DNA of 64,000 nucleotides, taken from the NCBI GenBank assembly GCA_016194585.1, contig JACQBG010000012.1, forward strand, positions 48,627 to 112,626, in the 5' to 3' direction. This DNA is from Gemmatimonadota bacterium. GTDB taxonomy: Bacteria > Gemmatimonadota > Gemmatimonadetes > Gemmatimonadales > Gemmatimonadaceae. Under the pieces are notes generated by a model that was not told where the DNA came from, did not search any database, and was given only the letters and a program-made list of their open reading frames with translations. Positions 42,378 to 50,847 of this stretch are shown in pieces. The number at the start of each line of letters is the position of its first letter. The stretch's first letter is position 1. Made by a program: the position numbers and the translations under genes.

Positions 42378-44489
42378 ATGGCTTCGACGTCCCCCCCGCG
42401 CGCCCGCACCAGACCGCTCCCCGGCTTCGATTGGCGGCGCATCGCCTATCAGGTGCTGGCCTCACGCGCCTGCGACGACCTTGAGGAGGCGACGAACCGC
42501 CAGAAGGCGTCGGTCCCCAAGGACCATCTCGTGCTCTATCAGTTCTCGGCGCGCGGGCACGACATGGCACAGGTCATCCTCGGATCGTTGCTCACGGGGC
42601 CCCACGACGCGGCCGGCGCGTACTATCGATCACGGCCGTTGCTCCTCTCGCTCGGGCTGTCGCTGGAGGATGCGCTGGCGAGTCCGCTCGGACGGTCGGG
42701 CGGGTTCAGCGACGGACGTGACATCGGCGTGGTATGCAATCTCCCGAACCGCAATGGCGCCGTGGTGCTGCCGATGTCGGGCGACGTGGGATCGCAGTAC
42801 ACGCCGGCGGCCGGGTGGGCGCACGCGATCTCGTATCACCGCGACACGCTCGGCGACCCGTCGTACGTGGGGAGCATGGCGGTCGCACTTGGCGGCGACG
42901 CCTCCGTCGCGACAAGCGGCTTCTGGGCCGCCCTGACGATCGCCACGACGCTCAAGCTGCCCATGCTCTTCTACATCGAAGACAACGGGCTCGGCATCTC
43001 GGTGAAGGGCGATCTGCAGACCCCCGGCGCGAACATCGCGCGCAATCTCGCGAGTTTCGGCAACCTGCTCGTGCGCGATGGCGACGGGTGCGACCCGCAC
43101 GAGGCGGCGAAGCTGCTGCGCGACGGCGTGACGCACGTACGCTCCGGCGCGGGACCGGCGCTGGTACGGCTCACCGTACCGCGCCTGTCGAGTCATTCGG
43201 GTCCGGACAACCAGAAGGGGTACCGCACGGAGGCCGAGATCGCGGCCGACGCGGCACGCGATCCGCTGCCGCGGCTGCGCGAGTACCTCGTGCCCGGCGT
43301 GATGAGCGAGGCCGAGTGGACCGCGCTCGAGGGCGAAGTGCAGCGTGACGTCGCCGCCGCGGTGGATGCGGCGCGCGCGCGGCCCGCGCCCGATCCGGCC
43401 GCGGTGCGGCGCCACCTCTACGCCGAGGCTGACGACGGCGGGACCCGTGCGTTCGGTGGCGTGCCACCGGAGATCGTTCGCGCGCTCCCGGCCACCGAAG
43501 TGCCCTCGGACGACGGCCCGATGGTGCGCTTCGCCGAGGCGGTGCGGCGCACGCTCAAGAGCGAGCTCGCGTGCAACCCGCGCGTGGTGGTGTTCGGCGA
43601 GGACGTCGGGCACAAGGGTGGCGTGCACCTCGTCACCGAGGGGCTGCAGAAGCAATTCGGCGAGGCGCGCGTGTTCGACACGAGCCTCAGCGAGGAAGGG
43701 ATCGTCGGGCGCGCCGTCGGGATGGCGATCTCGGGGCTCATGCCGGTGGCCGAGATCCAGTTCCGCAAGTACGCCGACCCCGCGACGGAGCAGCTGAACA
43801 ACTGCGGCACGATGCGGTGGCGCACGGCCAACCGGTTCGCCGCGCCGATCGTCGTGCGGCTCCCAGGCGGCTTCGGCAAGGACGTGGGCGACCCGTGGCA
43901 CTCGCTGAGCAGCGAGGTGACGTGGGCGCACGCCATCGGCTGGCAGGTGGCGATCCCATCGAACGCGGCCGACGCCGTGGGCCTGCTGCGCGCCGCGATG
44001 CGTGGCGAGAACCCGACGATCTTCTTCGAGCATCGCTCGCTGCTCATGACGAGCGACGGCAGTTCGCATTACCCGGGCGACGACTACGTGCTGCCGTTCG
44101 GGCGCGCCAACCGGCTGCTTCGGGGTGACGAGATCACCGTCGTGACCTGGGGGGCGATGGTGCACCGGTGCGTCGACGCGGCGCGTCAGACCGGCGGCGT
44201 GGATCTCCTCGACCTGCGCACGATCGCGCCGTGGGACCGCGAGGCCGTGATCGAGAGCGTACGCCGCACGGGGCGCTGCCTGATCGTGCACGAGGACAAC
44301 ATGACGGCCGGCTTCGGCTCCGAGATCGCGGCGACGGTGGCGCGTGACGCGTTCTGGCAGCTCGACGCGCCCGTGGACCGGCTGGCGGTGGACGACGTGC
44401 CGATGCCGTACCACCCCGACCTGCTCGACGCGGTGCTCCCCTCCGCGGCGACGATCGCGGAACGGATCGAGGCGCTCAAGCGCGTGTGA
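42378..44489 (+). CDS. 2-oxoacid dehydrogenase E1, fused alpha-beta subunits
   Basis: 703 residues. The alpha part (about 1-345) binds thiamine diphosphate ('GGDASVATSGFWAAL' to 'YIEDNGLGIS') and the beta part (about 370-703) is a transketolase pyrimidine plus C-terminal domain ('VVVFGEDVGHKGGVHLVTEG', 'PIVVRLPGGFGKDVGDPWHS'). It resembles branched-chain 2-oxoacid dehydrogenase E1, which is usually two genes. E2 and E3 are not adjacent, so the complex must be completed from elsewhere. Divergent from paaG. Confidence 0.88.
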   Translation: MASTSPPRARTRPLPGFDWRRIAYQVLASRACDDLEEATNRQKASVPKDHLVLYQFSARGHDMAQVILGSLLTGPHDAAGAYYRSRPLLLSLGLSLEDALASPLGRSGGFSDGRDIGVVCNLPNRNGAVVLPMSGDVGSQYTPAAGWAHAISYHRDTLGDPSYVGSMAVALGGDASVATSGFWAALTIATTLKLPMLFYIEDNGLGISVKGDLQTPGANIARNLASFGNLLVRDGDGCDPHEAAKLLRDGVTHVRSGAGPALVRLTVPRLSSHSGPDNQKGYRTEAEIAADAARDPLPRLREYLVPGVMSEAEWTALEGEVQRDVAAAVDAARARPAPDPAAVRRHLYAEADDGGTRAFGGVPPEIVRALPATEVPSDDGPMVRFAEAVRRTLKSELACNPRVVVFGEDVGHKGGVHLVTEGLQKQFGEARVFDTSLSEEGIVGRAVGMAISGLMPVAEIQFRKYADPATEQLNNCGTMRWRTANRFAAPIVVRLPGGFGKDVGDPWHSLSSEVTWAHAIGWQVAIPSNAADAVGLLRAAMRGENPTIFFEHRSLLMTSDGSSHYPGDDYVLPFGRANRLLRGDEITVVTWGAMVHRCVDAARQTGGVDLLDLRTIAPWDREAVIESVRRTGRCLIVHEDNMTAGFGSEIAATVARDAFWQLDAPVDRLAVDDVPMPYHPDLLDAVLPSAATIAERIEALKRV

Positions 44490-44513
44490 GCGGCGCCGGG
44501 GCGCCCGTTCGTC

Positions 44514-45023
44514 TCAGCGCTCGAGCGCGCTCGCCAGCCCCGGCCACGAGTCCGCGCCGTAGGTGAGGATCGTGGTGAGATAATGTTCGCACGCAGCGCC
44601 ATGTGCGGAACGGACCGCGGCGACCGCGCGCCGCGTGGCGGCCTCGTCGCAGAACGGCGCTTCCAAGCTCTCGTCGATCACGCCGTCGGCGTGCTTCACG
44701 CCGGCCGCATCGAGGAAGGTGATCTGGATGGCCGGCTCGAGCTCGACGTAGAGGAGGTGCAGCAGGTCGAGCTCGTCCTGCGTCGCCTGCGCGTTGAGCC
44801 GCACGACTTCCTTGGCGAGCCGTTCCGGCGGCCACGAGAGGAGCGTCACGGAGCGGAATCCGCCGCCGCGCGCGACGAGCCGCTGCACGAGCCCCGCGCG
44901 CAGGTCGCGATGCCGCTTGACCGCCTGCGTGACGATCTCGATGCGCCGCTCGGCGCTCAACGCGCGCCACGGCGTGGGCGCGGAACTCGGCGCGGGGCGC
45001 TTCTGGAAATCCGGGACGGGCAT
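44514..45023 (-). CDS. Conserved-looking protein of unknown function
   Basis: 169 residues, mostly helical, no signal peptide or membrane segment. A basic, Arg-rich N-terminal half ('RRIEIVTQAVKRHRDLRAGL') precedes an acidic part ('QDELDLLHLLYVELEPAIQI', then 'CDEAATRRAVAAVRSAHG'). No family recognised. It converges on the E1 gene with a small hairpin (GGCGCC/GGCGCC, 44492-44505) between. The ORF covers its region with the GC3 pattern of real genes. Confidence 0.6.
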   Translation of the reverse strand: MPVPDFQKRPAPSSAPTPWRALSAERRIEIVTQAVKRHRDLRAGLVQRLVARGGGFRSVTLLSWPPERLAKEVVRLNAQATQDELDLLHLLYVELEPAIQITFLDAAGVKHADGVIDESLEAPFCDEAATRRAVAAVRSAHGAACEHYLTTILTYGADSWPGLASALER

Positions 45024-45095
45024 GCGGGTACCTGGAACGGCGTGAACGGATAAAGATGCGCCCCGCCGCAGCGCGACGGCACTGCCACCCCGCGG

Positions 45096-45124
45096 TTGAC
45101 GAAGTAACCATCGAACGCTAGACT
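45096..45124 (+). promoter_or_regulatory. Sigma70-like promoter of the MATE leader
   Basis: TTGACG (45096-45101), 17-base spacer, TAGACT (45119-45124). Predicted start near 45131. It drives a leader of about 280 bases before the MATE gene. Confidence 0.7.
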
Positions 45125-45178
45125 CTCAGCCTGCACGGCGCCCGGCGCCGTGCGCCTCTCCCTTTGCGAGGTCGGTCC

Positions 45179-45307
45179 GTGAAGCTCCCGTCCGCCGTCA
45201 CTGTCATCCGCACCGTCCCGTGCCCGGGACGCGAGGTGTGCTCGCCGAGCGCGCCTTTCGCCGGTGGCACGCCGACGTGCGTGACCGGAGCATTCCTGCG
45301 ATCCTGA
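45179..45307 (+). CDS. Possible 42-residue leader peptide
   Basis: GTG at 45179, stop TGA at 45305-45307. GAGG at 45168-45171 is a fair ribosome binding site. The peptide is rich in Val, Pro, Thr and Cys ('TVPCPGREVCSPSA'). It lies between a promoter and an intrinsic terminator, the classical position of an attenuation leader peptide. Whether it is translated is unproven; the leader could instead be a non-coding regulator or small RNA. Confidence 0.35.
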   Translation: MKLPSAVTVIRTVPCPGREVCSPSAPFAGGTPTCVTGAFLRS

Positions 45308-45341
45308 CCTCACGGCGCGACTGACGCGCCATCGCGGACGA

Positions 45342-45387
45342 AACGCCCCCTGCTCCGGGACACCAGCAGCGGGGCGTTCTCTTTTTT
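45342..45387 (+). terminator. Attenuator-like intrinsic terminator before the MATE gene
   Basis: Stem AACGCCCC-CTGCT (45342-45354) pairs with AGCAG-C-GGGGCGTT (45365-45378), one bulged base, 10-base loop, then CTC and six T's (45382-45387). It lies inside the transcript leader, 20-30 bases before the MATE start, so it should control read-through. A smaller hairpin GGCGCG/CGCGCC (45314-45330) is upstream, and the loop bases TGCTCCGG can pair with CCGGAGCA at 45391-45398. Confidence 0.8.
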
Positions 45388-45406
45388 CGTCCGGAGCACA
45401 CACCTC

Positions 45407-46843
45407 GTGTCACACATGTCCGAATCCCTTCCCGACCTGACGATCGCCGTGCCCGCCTCGCGCTCGTGGTGGCGCGACGTGCGCGACGCCGCGCGCGGGT
45501 CGAAGCACGACTACACGTCGGGGGACATCGGCCGCGCGATCTTCCTGCTCGCCGTGCCGATGGTGCTGGAGATGATCATGGAGGGGCTCTTCGCCGTCGC
45601 CGACGTGTTCTGGGTCGGGCGGCTGGGGAGCGACGCCGTGGCGACGGTCGGCCTCACCGAGACGATGATGATCATCGTCTACACGGTGGGGATCGGGCTG
45701 AGCATCAGCGGCGCGGCCTACGTGGCGCGGCGCGTCGGCGAGAAGAACCACGACGGCGCGGCGCGCGGCGCCGTGCAGGCGATCATCCTCGGCGCCGCGC
45801 TGTCGGCGGTGATGGCGGTGGCGGGCGCCGTGTTCGCCCCCGACCTGCTCGCGCTCATGGGAGCGTCCCCTTCGGTGATCGCGAGCGGGAGCGGTTTCAC
45901 GCGCGTGATGCTCGGCGGCAGCTCGACGGCGTTCCTGCTGTTCATCATCAACGCGACGTTCCGCGGCGCCGGCGACGCCGCGGTGGCCATGCGCGTGCTC
46001 TGGCTCGCCAACTGGATCAACATCGTGCTCGGCCCGCTGCTCATCTTCGGCGTGGGTCCCTTCCCCGCGATGGGGGTGAGGGGCGCTGCGGTGGCGACGA
46101 CGATCGGGCGCGGCGTGGGGGTGCTGTTCGCGCTCACGCGGCTCGCCCGCGGCTCGGGGCACCTCGCGGTGAAGCGCCGCCATCTCACCGTCGAATGGCA
46201 CACGATCTGGCAGCTCATCCGGATGTCGGTGAATGCCACGTTCCAATTCACCGTGAGCACGGTGAGCTGGATCGGGCTCGTGCGCGTGATGGCGAGCTTC
46301 GGCAGCGTGGCGATGGCAGGCTACACGATCAGCGTGCGCATCATGATGCTCGCGCTGATGCCGGCATGGGGGCTCTCCAGTGCGGCGGCGACGATGCTGG
46401 GCCAGGCGCTCGGCGCGCAGAACCCCGACCGCGCCGCGACCGCGGTGAAGACGGCGGCGCGCTACAACGTGATGTTCCTCGGATCGGTGGGCGCGCTGTT
46501 CCTCATCGGTGCGCCGTGGCTCATCGCGGCGTTCACGCACGACCCGGCCGTGCAGGCCGTCGGGACGTTCGGCCTGCGCACGATGGCGCTCGGCTTCCCG
46601 ATGTTCGCGCTGGGGATGGTGTACACGCAGGCGTTCAACGGCGCCGGCGACACGTGGACGCCGACGTGGATCAACCTCTTCGTGTTCTGGATGTTCGAGA
46701 TCCCGCTCGCGTGGGTGCTGGCGCGGCACACGCCGGTGGGCTACCGCGGCATCTTCATCGCCGTCGCCGTCGCGTATTCGTCGTTGGCACTGGTGAGCCG
46801 CGCGCTGTTCGCGCGTGGGCGGTGGCGGACGCGGAAGGTGTGA
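45407..46843 (+). CDS. MATE-family multidrug/cation exporter
   Basis: 478 residues if the GTG at 45407 is used (GGAG 11 bases upstream), 475 from the ATG at 45416. About 12 membrane segments in two MatE halves ('MVLEMIMEGLFAVADVFWVG' in the first, 'VNATFQFTVSTVSWIGLVRV' in the second). Such proteins export cationic compounds with Na+ or H+. The leader with an intrinsic terminator suggests regulated read-through in response to a metabolite or drug. The substrate cannot be deduced. Confidence 0.92.
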   Translation: MSHMSESLPDLTIAVPASRSWWRDVRDAARGSKHDYTSGDIGRAIFLLAVPMVLEMIMEGLFAVADVFWVGRLGSDAVATVGLTETMMIIVYTVGIGLSISGAAYVARRVGEKNHDGAARGAVQAIILGAALSAVMAVAGAVFAPDLLALMGASPSVIASGSGFTRVMLGGSSTAFLLFIINATFRGAGDAAVAMRVLWLANWINIVLGPLLIFGVGPFPAMGVRGAAVATTIGRGVGVLFALTRLARGSGHLAVKRRHLTVEWHTIWQLIRMSVNATFQFTVSTVSWIGLVRVMASFGSVAMAGYTISVRIMMLALMPAWGLSSAAATMLGQALGAQNPDRAATAVKTAARYNVMFLGSVGALFLIGAPWLIAAFTHDPAVQAVGTFGLRTMALGFPMFALGMVYTQAFNGAGDTWTPTWINLFVFWMFEIPLAWVLARHTPVGYRGIFIAVAVAYSSLALVSRALFARGRWRTRKV

Positions 46844-47004
46844 TGATGGCGCCGCGTAACAGCTCGCCCGGATGCCGGTGACGCGGCGTCCGATGGCTGG
46901 CGCGTCGGCGCTAGGTTGAATCGGAGACGCGGGAGGGCGCGGTGCGCCGTTCCGCGCTTCCGAGTCCGCACCCGTCTTCACCACACTTCCCGATGGAAGG
47001 GATC

Positions 47005-47916
47005 ATGCATCGCCTCACCAGGAGCCTGTTGTCGGCGGCGGGCCTCGCGCTCGTCCTGTCGCACGCGACGAAGGCACAGGATCTGCTCCTCAAACCGTTC
47101 ACGCTGGGCTCCAAAGGCCCGGGAACGGTGGCACAGAAGGCCGCCGATGCGAGAGCGGCGCTCGTCGCTCAGGGATTCACCATCGCCGGCGAGTACCAGC
47201 CGTACCCGAACGCGGACATCATCGTCGTCACGAACGACGAACTGAAGGCCACTGCCGCGAAATCCGAGCGCGGCGCGTTCGGCGCGGCGGTGCGCGTATC
47301 CGTCACGAGCCTCAACGACACGGTGCAGGTCGCATACACGAATCCCGTGTACATGGCGAATGCGTACCGCATGGCCGGCGACCTTTCGAGCGTCGCGACC
47401 CGGCTCGCGGCGGCGCTGGGGCGTCAGGAGGATTTCGGCGCGAAGGGACTGAAGGCGAAGTCACTCCGCTCGTATCACTATACATTCGGCATGGAGCACT
47501 TCGACGAGCCGAGCGTGCTGGCCGAGTACGCGAGCTTCGACGAGGCCGTGGCCAAGGTCGAGGCAGGGCTCGCCGCGGCGCGGGGCGGCGTGACGAAGGT
47601 GTACCGCATCGACATCCCCGAGCGGAAGGAGGCGGTGTTCGGCGTGGCGATGAAGGCACCGACCGAGGCGGACCGCTACATGGACGACCAGTTCATCATG
47701 AGCGTGATCGACTTCAAGGACCTCAGGTCCACGGCGCACCTGCCGTACGAGATCCTCGTCTCGGGCAACACGGCCTACGCGCTCTACGCGCGGTTCCGCA
47801 TCGCCATCAGCTTCCCGGACCTGTCGATGATGGGGGGCAACAGCTTCATGAAGATCATGAAGAGCCCCGAGGCGATCCGGAAGGCGCTCGTGCGGGTCGC
47901 CGGGGGGAACAAGTAG
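47005..47916 (+). CDS. Secreted protein of unknown function, possible DUF302-like duplication
   Basis: 303 residues from the ATG at 47005, preceded by GGAAGGG. Signal peptide (about 1-25, 'HATKAQ'). Two alpha/beta halves: 'QKAADARAALVAQGFTIAGE' with 'ADIIVVTNDELKATAAKSE', and 'SFDEAVAKVEAGLAAARGG' with 'KEAVFGVAMKAPTEADRY'. The pattern loosely resembles two DUF302-type domains, but this is not certain. Isolated, with no operon partner, converging on the MFS gene. Confidence 0.65.
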   Translation: MHRLTRSLLSAAGLALVLSHATKAQDLLLKPFTLGSKGPGTVAQKAADARAALVAQGFTIAGEYQPYPNADIIVVTNDELKATAAKSERGAFGAAVRVSVTSLNDTVQVAYTNPVYMANAYRMAGDLSSVATRLAAALGRQEDFGAKGLKAKSLRSYHYTFGMEHFDEPSVLAEYASFDEAVAKVEAGLAAARGGVTKVYRIDIPERKEAVFGVAMKAPTEADRYMDDQFIMSVIDFKDLRSTAHLPYEILVSGNTAYALYARFRIAISFPDLSMMGGNSFMKIMKSPEAIRKALVRVAGGNK

Positions 47917-47922
47917 CGGCGC

Positions 47923-49245
47923 TCAGGCCAGTTCCCGCCCCTTCGTCTCCGGGATCCACTTCCAGGCGACCGCTGCGAGCAGGAACGCCGCTCCGCTCAC
48001 GCCGAACGCGGCGAAGAATCCGCGCGACGCGGCGAGTGACCCGACGATGAACGGGGCGGCCGCGCTGGCGACGCGGCCGAGGTTGTACGTGAAGCCCTGC
48101 GCCGTGGCGCGGATGGAGGTCGGATAGAGCTCCGCCGTGATCGCGCCGAACCCGCTGAAATAGCCCGTGCCGAAGAAGGCGACGAAGGGGCCGAGCGCGA
48201 GGAGCACGAGCGGATCCTTCATCGCGCCGTAGAGCGGCAGAAGGATGCTCGCCATGAGCAGGTAGGTGATGTAGGTGCGCTTCCGCCCTGCGGCGTCGCC
48301 GATGTAGCCGAACGTCACGTACCCGAACCACATCCCGACCTGCATCAGGAGCACGAGCCCCGACATCACGCGCGTACTGACCCCGATCCCGCCCTGCGCC
48401 GTGGGGAGCGAGAGGTACGCGGGCACCCACGTGTTCAGCCCCCACCATCCGAACAGCGTGCACGCGTTCATGAGCGTGACGGCGATGGTGACGCGGCCGA
48501 GCGAGCCACGGAAAAGGTCACGGAACCGCGTCGCCGGCGCCGCGTCGGCGGTCGCCTCGACCGCTGTCGCCGCCGTGGCGGGCGCGCGCCCGGCACCGGC
48601 GGCCGTTCGTTTGGCGCGCCGCTCGGTCCAGAGCGGCGGCTCCTCGACGTGTCGCTGCACCCAGAACACGAGCAACGCCGGCAGCACGCCGACGAAGAAC
48701 ACGGCGCGCCAGCCGAACCGCGGCAGTACGACGGCCGTCACGACGGCGGCCGCGCCGTAACCGACGGCCCACGCGCTCTGCATCAACCCGAGCGCCTTGC
48801 CGCGATCGCGCGCGCTCCAGCTCTCCGAGACGAGCGCGGCGCCGGACGCCCACTCGCCCCCCATGCCAATGCCGAGGAACACGCGGCAGAGCGCGAACTG
48901 CCAGAGGTTCTGCGCGAGGCCGCACATGCCGGTGAACACCGAATACAGCAGCACGCTCGCCATCAGCGCGCGGGTGCGGCCGAAGCGGTCGGCGAAGAAC
49001 CCGAAACCGATCCCGCCGGCGGCGGCGGCGAGGAGCGTGGCCGTGCCGAGGAGCCCGGCCTGCGCCTTCGTGAGGGCGAGGTCGGAGATGACGCTCGAGA
49101 GCACCATCGCGAGCAGCATCACGTCGAAGGCGTCGAGCATCCAGCCGAGCGAGGCGGCGAGGAGGGCGCGCCGGGCCTGTGGCGTGCCGCGACGCCACCA
49201 GTCGAGGAGTCCTTCGCGCTCCTCGCCCGCCGCGACCGACGTCAC
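47923..49245 (-). CDS. MFS transporter, probable aromatic acid permease of the paa operon
   Basis: 440 residues from a GTG at 49245 overlapping the paaD stop (GTGA). Twelve membrane segments. 'GWMLDAFDVMLLAMVLSSVI' and 'GFFADRFGRTRALMASVLLY' plus 'GIGMGGEWASGAALVSESW' are typical of the aromatic acid:H+ symporter/sugar transporter branch. Being the last gene of paaK-A-B-C-D, it likely imports phenylacetate or a related acid (inference). An Ala/Thr-rich loop at about 213-240 separates the two halves. Confidence 0.85.
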   Translation of the reverse strand: MTSVAAGEEREGLLDWWRRGTPQARRALLAASLGWMLDAFDVMLLAMVLSSVISDLALTKAQAGLLGTATLLAAAAGGIGFGFFADRFGRTRALMASVLLYSVFTGMCGLAQNLWQFALCRVFLGIGMGGEWASGAALVSESWSARDRGKALGLMQSAWAVGYGAAAVVTAVVLPRFGWRAVFFVGVLPALLVFWVQRHVEEPPLWTERRAKRTAAGAGRAPATAATAVEATADAAPATRFRDLFRGSLGRVTIAVTLMNACTLFGWWGLNTWVPAYLSLPTAQGGIGVSTRVMSGLVLLMQVGMWFGYVTFGYIGDAAGRKRTYITYLLMASILLPLYGAMKDPLVLLALGPFVAFFGTGYFSGFGAITAELYPTSIRATAQGFTYNLGRVASAAAPFIVGSLAASRGFFAAFGVSGAAFLLAAVAWKWIPETKGRELA

Positions 49246-49742
49246 AGCGGCTTGAACTCGTCGAACGGCTGCCGGCAGGCGCGGCAGACGTGGATGGCCT
49301 TGCACGCGGTCGATCCGAACTCGCTGCGGAGTTCCGTGTCGCGCGACCCGCAATAGGGGCAGGCGACCGGGGCCCGCCGTCGCGTGAGCGTGACGAGCCC
49401 GCCTTGCTCCACCGCCCCCGGCGGCGCGATGCCGAAGGCGCGCAGCTTCTCGCGCGCGGCGGGACCGATCCACTCCGTGGTCCACGCCGGCGCGTGCACC
49501 GTCTCGATCGTCACGCGCGAGAGGCCGCGTTCGGCGAGCGCCGCGCGGATGTCCTGCTCGATCGTGTGCATCGCCGGGCACCCCGAGTACGTGGGGGTGA
49601 TGGTGACGGTGACGCCGGCGGCGTCGGCGCGCGCGTCGCGCACGATGCCGAGCTCCACGACGCTGATCACCGGCACCTCCGGATCCTTGACGCCGTCAAG
49701 GATCGCGAAGAGTTCGTCGCGCGTCGGGAGCGCCGGGTTCAC
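49242..49742 (-). CDS. paaD: PaaD: phenylacetate epoxidase assembly protein
   Basis: 166 residues. MIP18-like domain ('VKDPEVPVISVVELGIV', 'TYSGCPAMHTIEQDI') and a C-terminal zinc site 'CPYCGSRDT'/'CRACRQPFDEFKPL'. PaaD is thought to help mature the Fe-S or di-iron centre of the PaaABCE complex. GTG start overlaps the paaC stop (GTGA). Confidence 0.92.
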   Translation of the reverse strand: MNPALPTRDELFAILDGVKDPEVPVISVVELGIVRDARADAAGVTVTITPTYSGCPAMHTIEQDIRAALAERGLSRVTIETVHAPAWTTEWIGPAAREKLRAFGIAPPGAVEQGGLVTLTRRRAPVACPYCGSRDTELRSEFGSTACKAIHVCRACRQPFDEFKPL

Positions 49743-50560
49743 CACGCGGCGCCCGGGTGCGACCGGGCGACGATCTGCATCTCGGCGAGCAGGTGGCCGA
49801 GATGCTCGGTGTGACGTCCCCGCCGCCCGCCGGTCGCCGCCGCGCCGGGCGCGGCCGGCACGGTGAGCGTCGCCTCGCGCAGCACCGGCTCCACGATCGC
49901 GCGCCACCGCTCGGCGAGCGCGCCATGGTCGACAGCGATGCCGTCCTTGGCGACGGCGAGATCGACCGCGTCGGACTCGAACAGCTCGGCCGTGAACCGC
50001 CAGAGCGCGTCGACGGCGGCCTGCGCACGCGCGTGGCTCTCCGCGGTGCCGTCGCCGAGCTTGCGCACCCATTCGCCGGAGTGCCGGAGGTGGTACGTGT
50101 CCTCCTTGAGCGATTTCGCGGCGAGGGCGGCGAGCTTCGCGTGCTTCGCGCCAGCCAGCGCCTCCCACAGGAGGTAGCTGTACGCGTCGAAGAAGAACTG
50201 CCGCACGATCGTGAAGCCGAAGTCTCCCTTGGGGAGCTCCGTGATGAGCGCGTTGCGGAACTGCGTCTCGTCGCGGAAGTAGGCCAGCGCGTCCTCGTCG
50301 CGGCCCGCGCCCTCGATCTCGCCGGCGAGGGCTAGCAGCGCCGCGGCCTGCCCCGTGAGGTCGAGCGCGATGTTGGCGAGCGCGATGTCCTCCTCGAGGA
50401 TCGGGCCATGGCCGCACCACTCGGCGAGCCGGTGGCCGAGCACGAGGCGGTCGTCGCCGAGCCGCACGACGTACTCGAAGAGCGGGTTCGCCGCCGGCGC
50501 GCTGCGCGCCGCGGCGGGTGACGCGAGGGAGGCCGAAGGCGCGCCGGGTTTCTGCGTCAT
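49739..50560 (-). CDS. paaC: PaaC: structural subunit of phenylacetyl-CoA epoxidase
   Basis: 273 residues, ferritin-like helical fold. Typical segments: 'LVLGHRLAEWCGHGPILEEDIALANIALD' in part, 'YFRDETQFRNALITELPKGD' and 'LKEDTYHLRHSGEW'. PaaC pairs with PaaA and lacks its own di-iron catalysis. The ATG overlaps the paaB stop by one base. An Ala/Pro-rich extension covers the first 25 residues. Confidence 0.95.
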   Translation of the reverse strand: MTQKPGAPSASLASPAAARSAPAANPLFEYVVRLGDDRLVLGHRLAEWCGHGPILEEDIALANIALDLTGQAAALLALAGEIEGAGRDEDALAYFRDETQFRNALITELPKGDFGFTIVRQFFFDAYSYLLWEALAGAKHAKLAALAAKSLKEDTYHLRHSGEWVRKLGDGTAESHARAQAAVDALWRFTAELFESDAVDLAVAKDGIAVDHGALAERWRAIVEPVLREATLTVPAAPGAAATGGRRGRHTEHLGHLLAEMQIVARSHPGAAW

Positions 50561-50847
50561 CAGAAGACCTTCACGCCCTTCGGCACCTTGTAGAACTGCG
50601 GATGCCGGTAGGCCTTGTCGTTGCCCGGGTCGAAGAACGGTCCCGCGTCACTGGGCGCCGACGCGACGATCGCCGTGCTCGGCACCACCCAGAGGTTGAT
50701 CGCCTCGCCGCGGCGCGCATAGACGTCGCGGGCGTTCTGCATCGCCTGCTCCGCGTCGGCGGCGTGGACGCTCCCCGCGTGTTCGAACGGCTCGCCGTGG
50801 TCTCCCTGGGTGAACACCTCCCACAGCGGCCACTGACTGTCGCTCAC
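50560..50847 (-). CDS. paaB: PaaB: phenylacetyl-CoA epoxidase subunit
   Basis: 95 residues from a GTG at 50847 overlapping the paaA stop (GTGA). '[20 protein letters not shown]' and '[21 protein letters not shown]' are characteristic. PaaB bridges PaaA-PaaC heterodimers in the complex. Confidence 0.95.
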   Translation of the reverse strand: MSDSQWPLWEVFTQGDHGEPFEHAGSVHAADAEQAMQNARDVYARRGEAINLWVVPSTAIVASAPSDAGPFFDPGNDKAYRHPQFYKVPKGVKVF

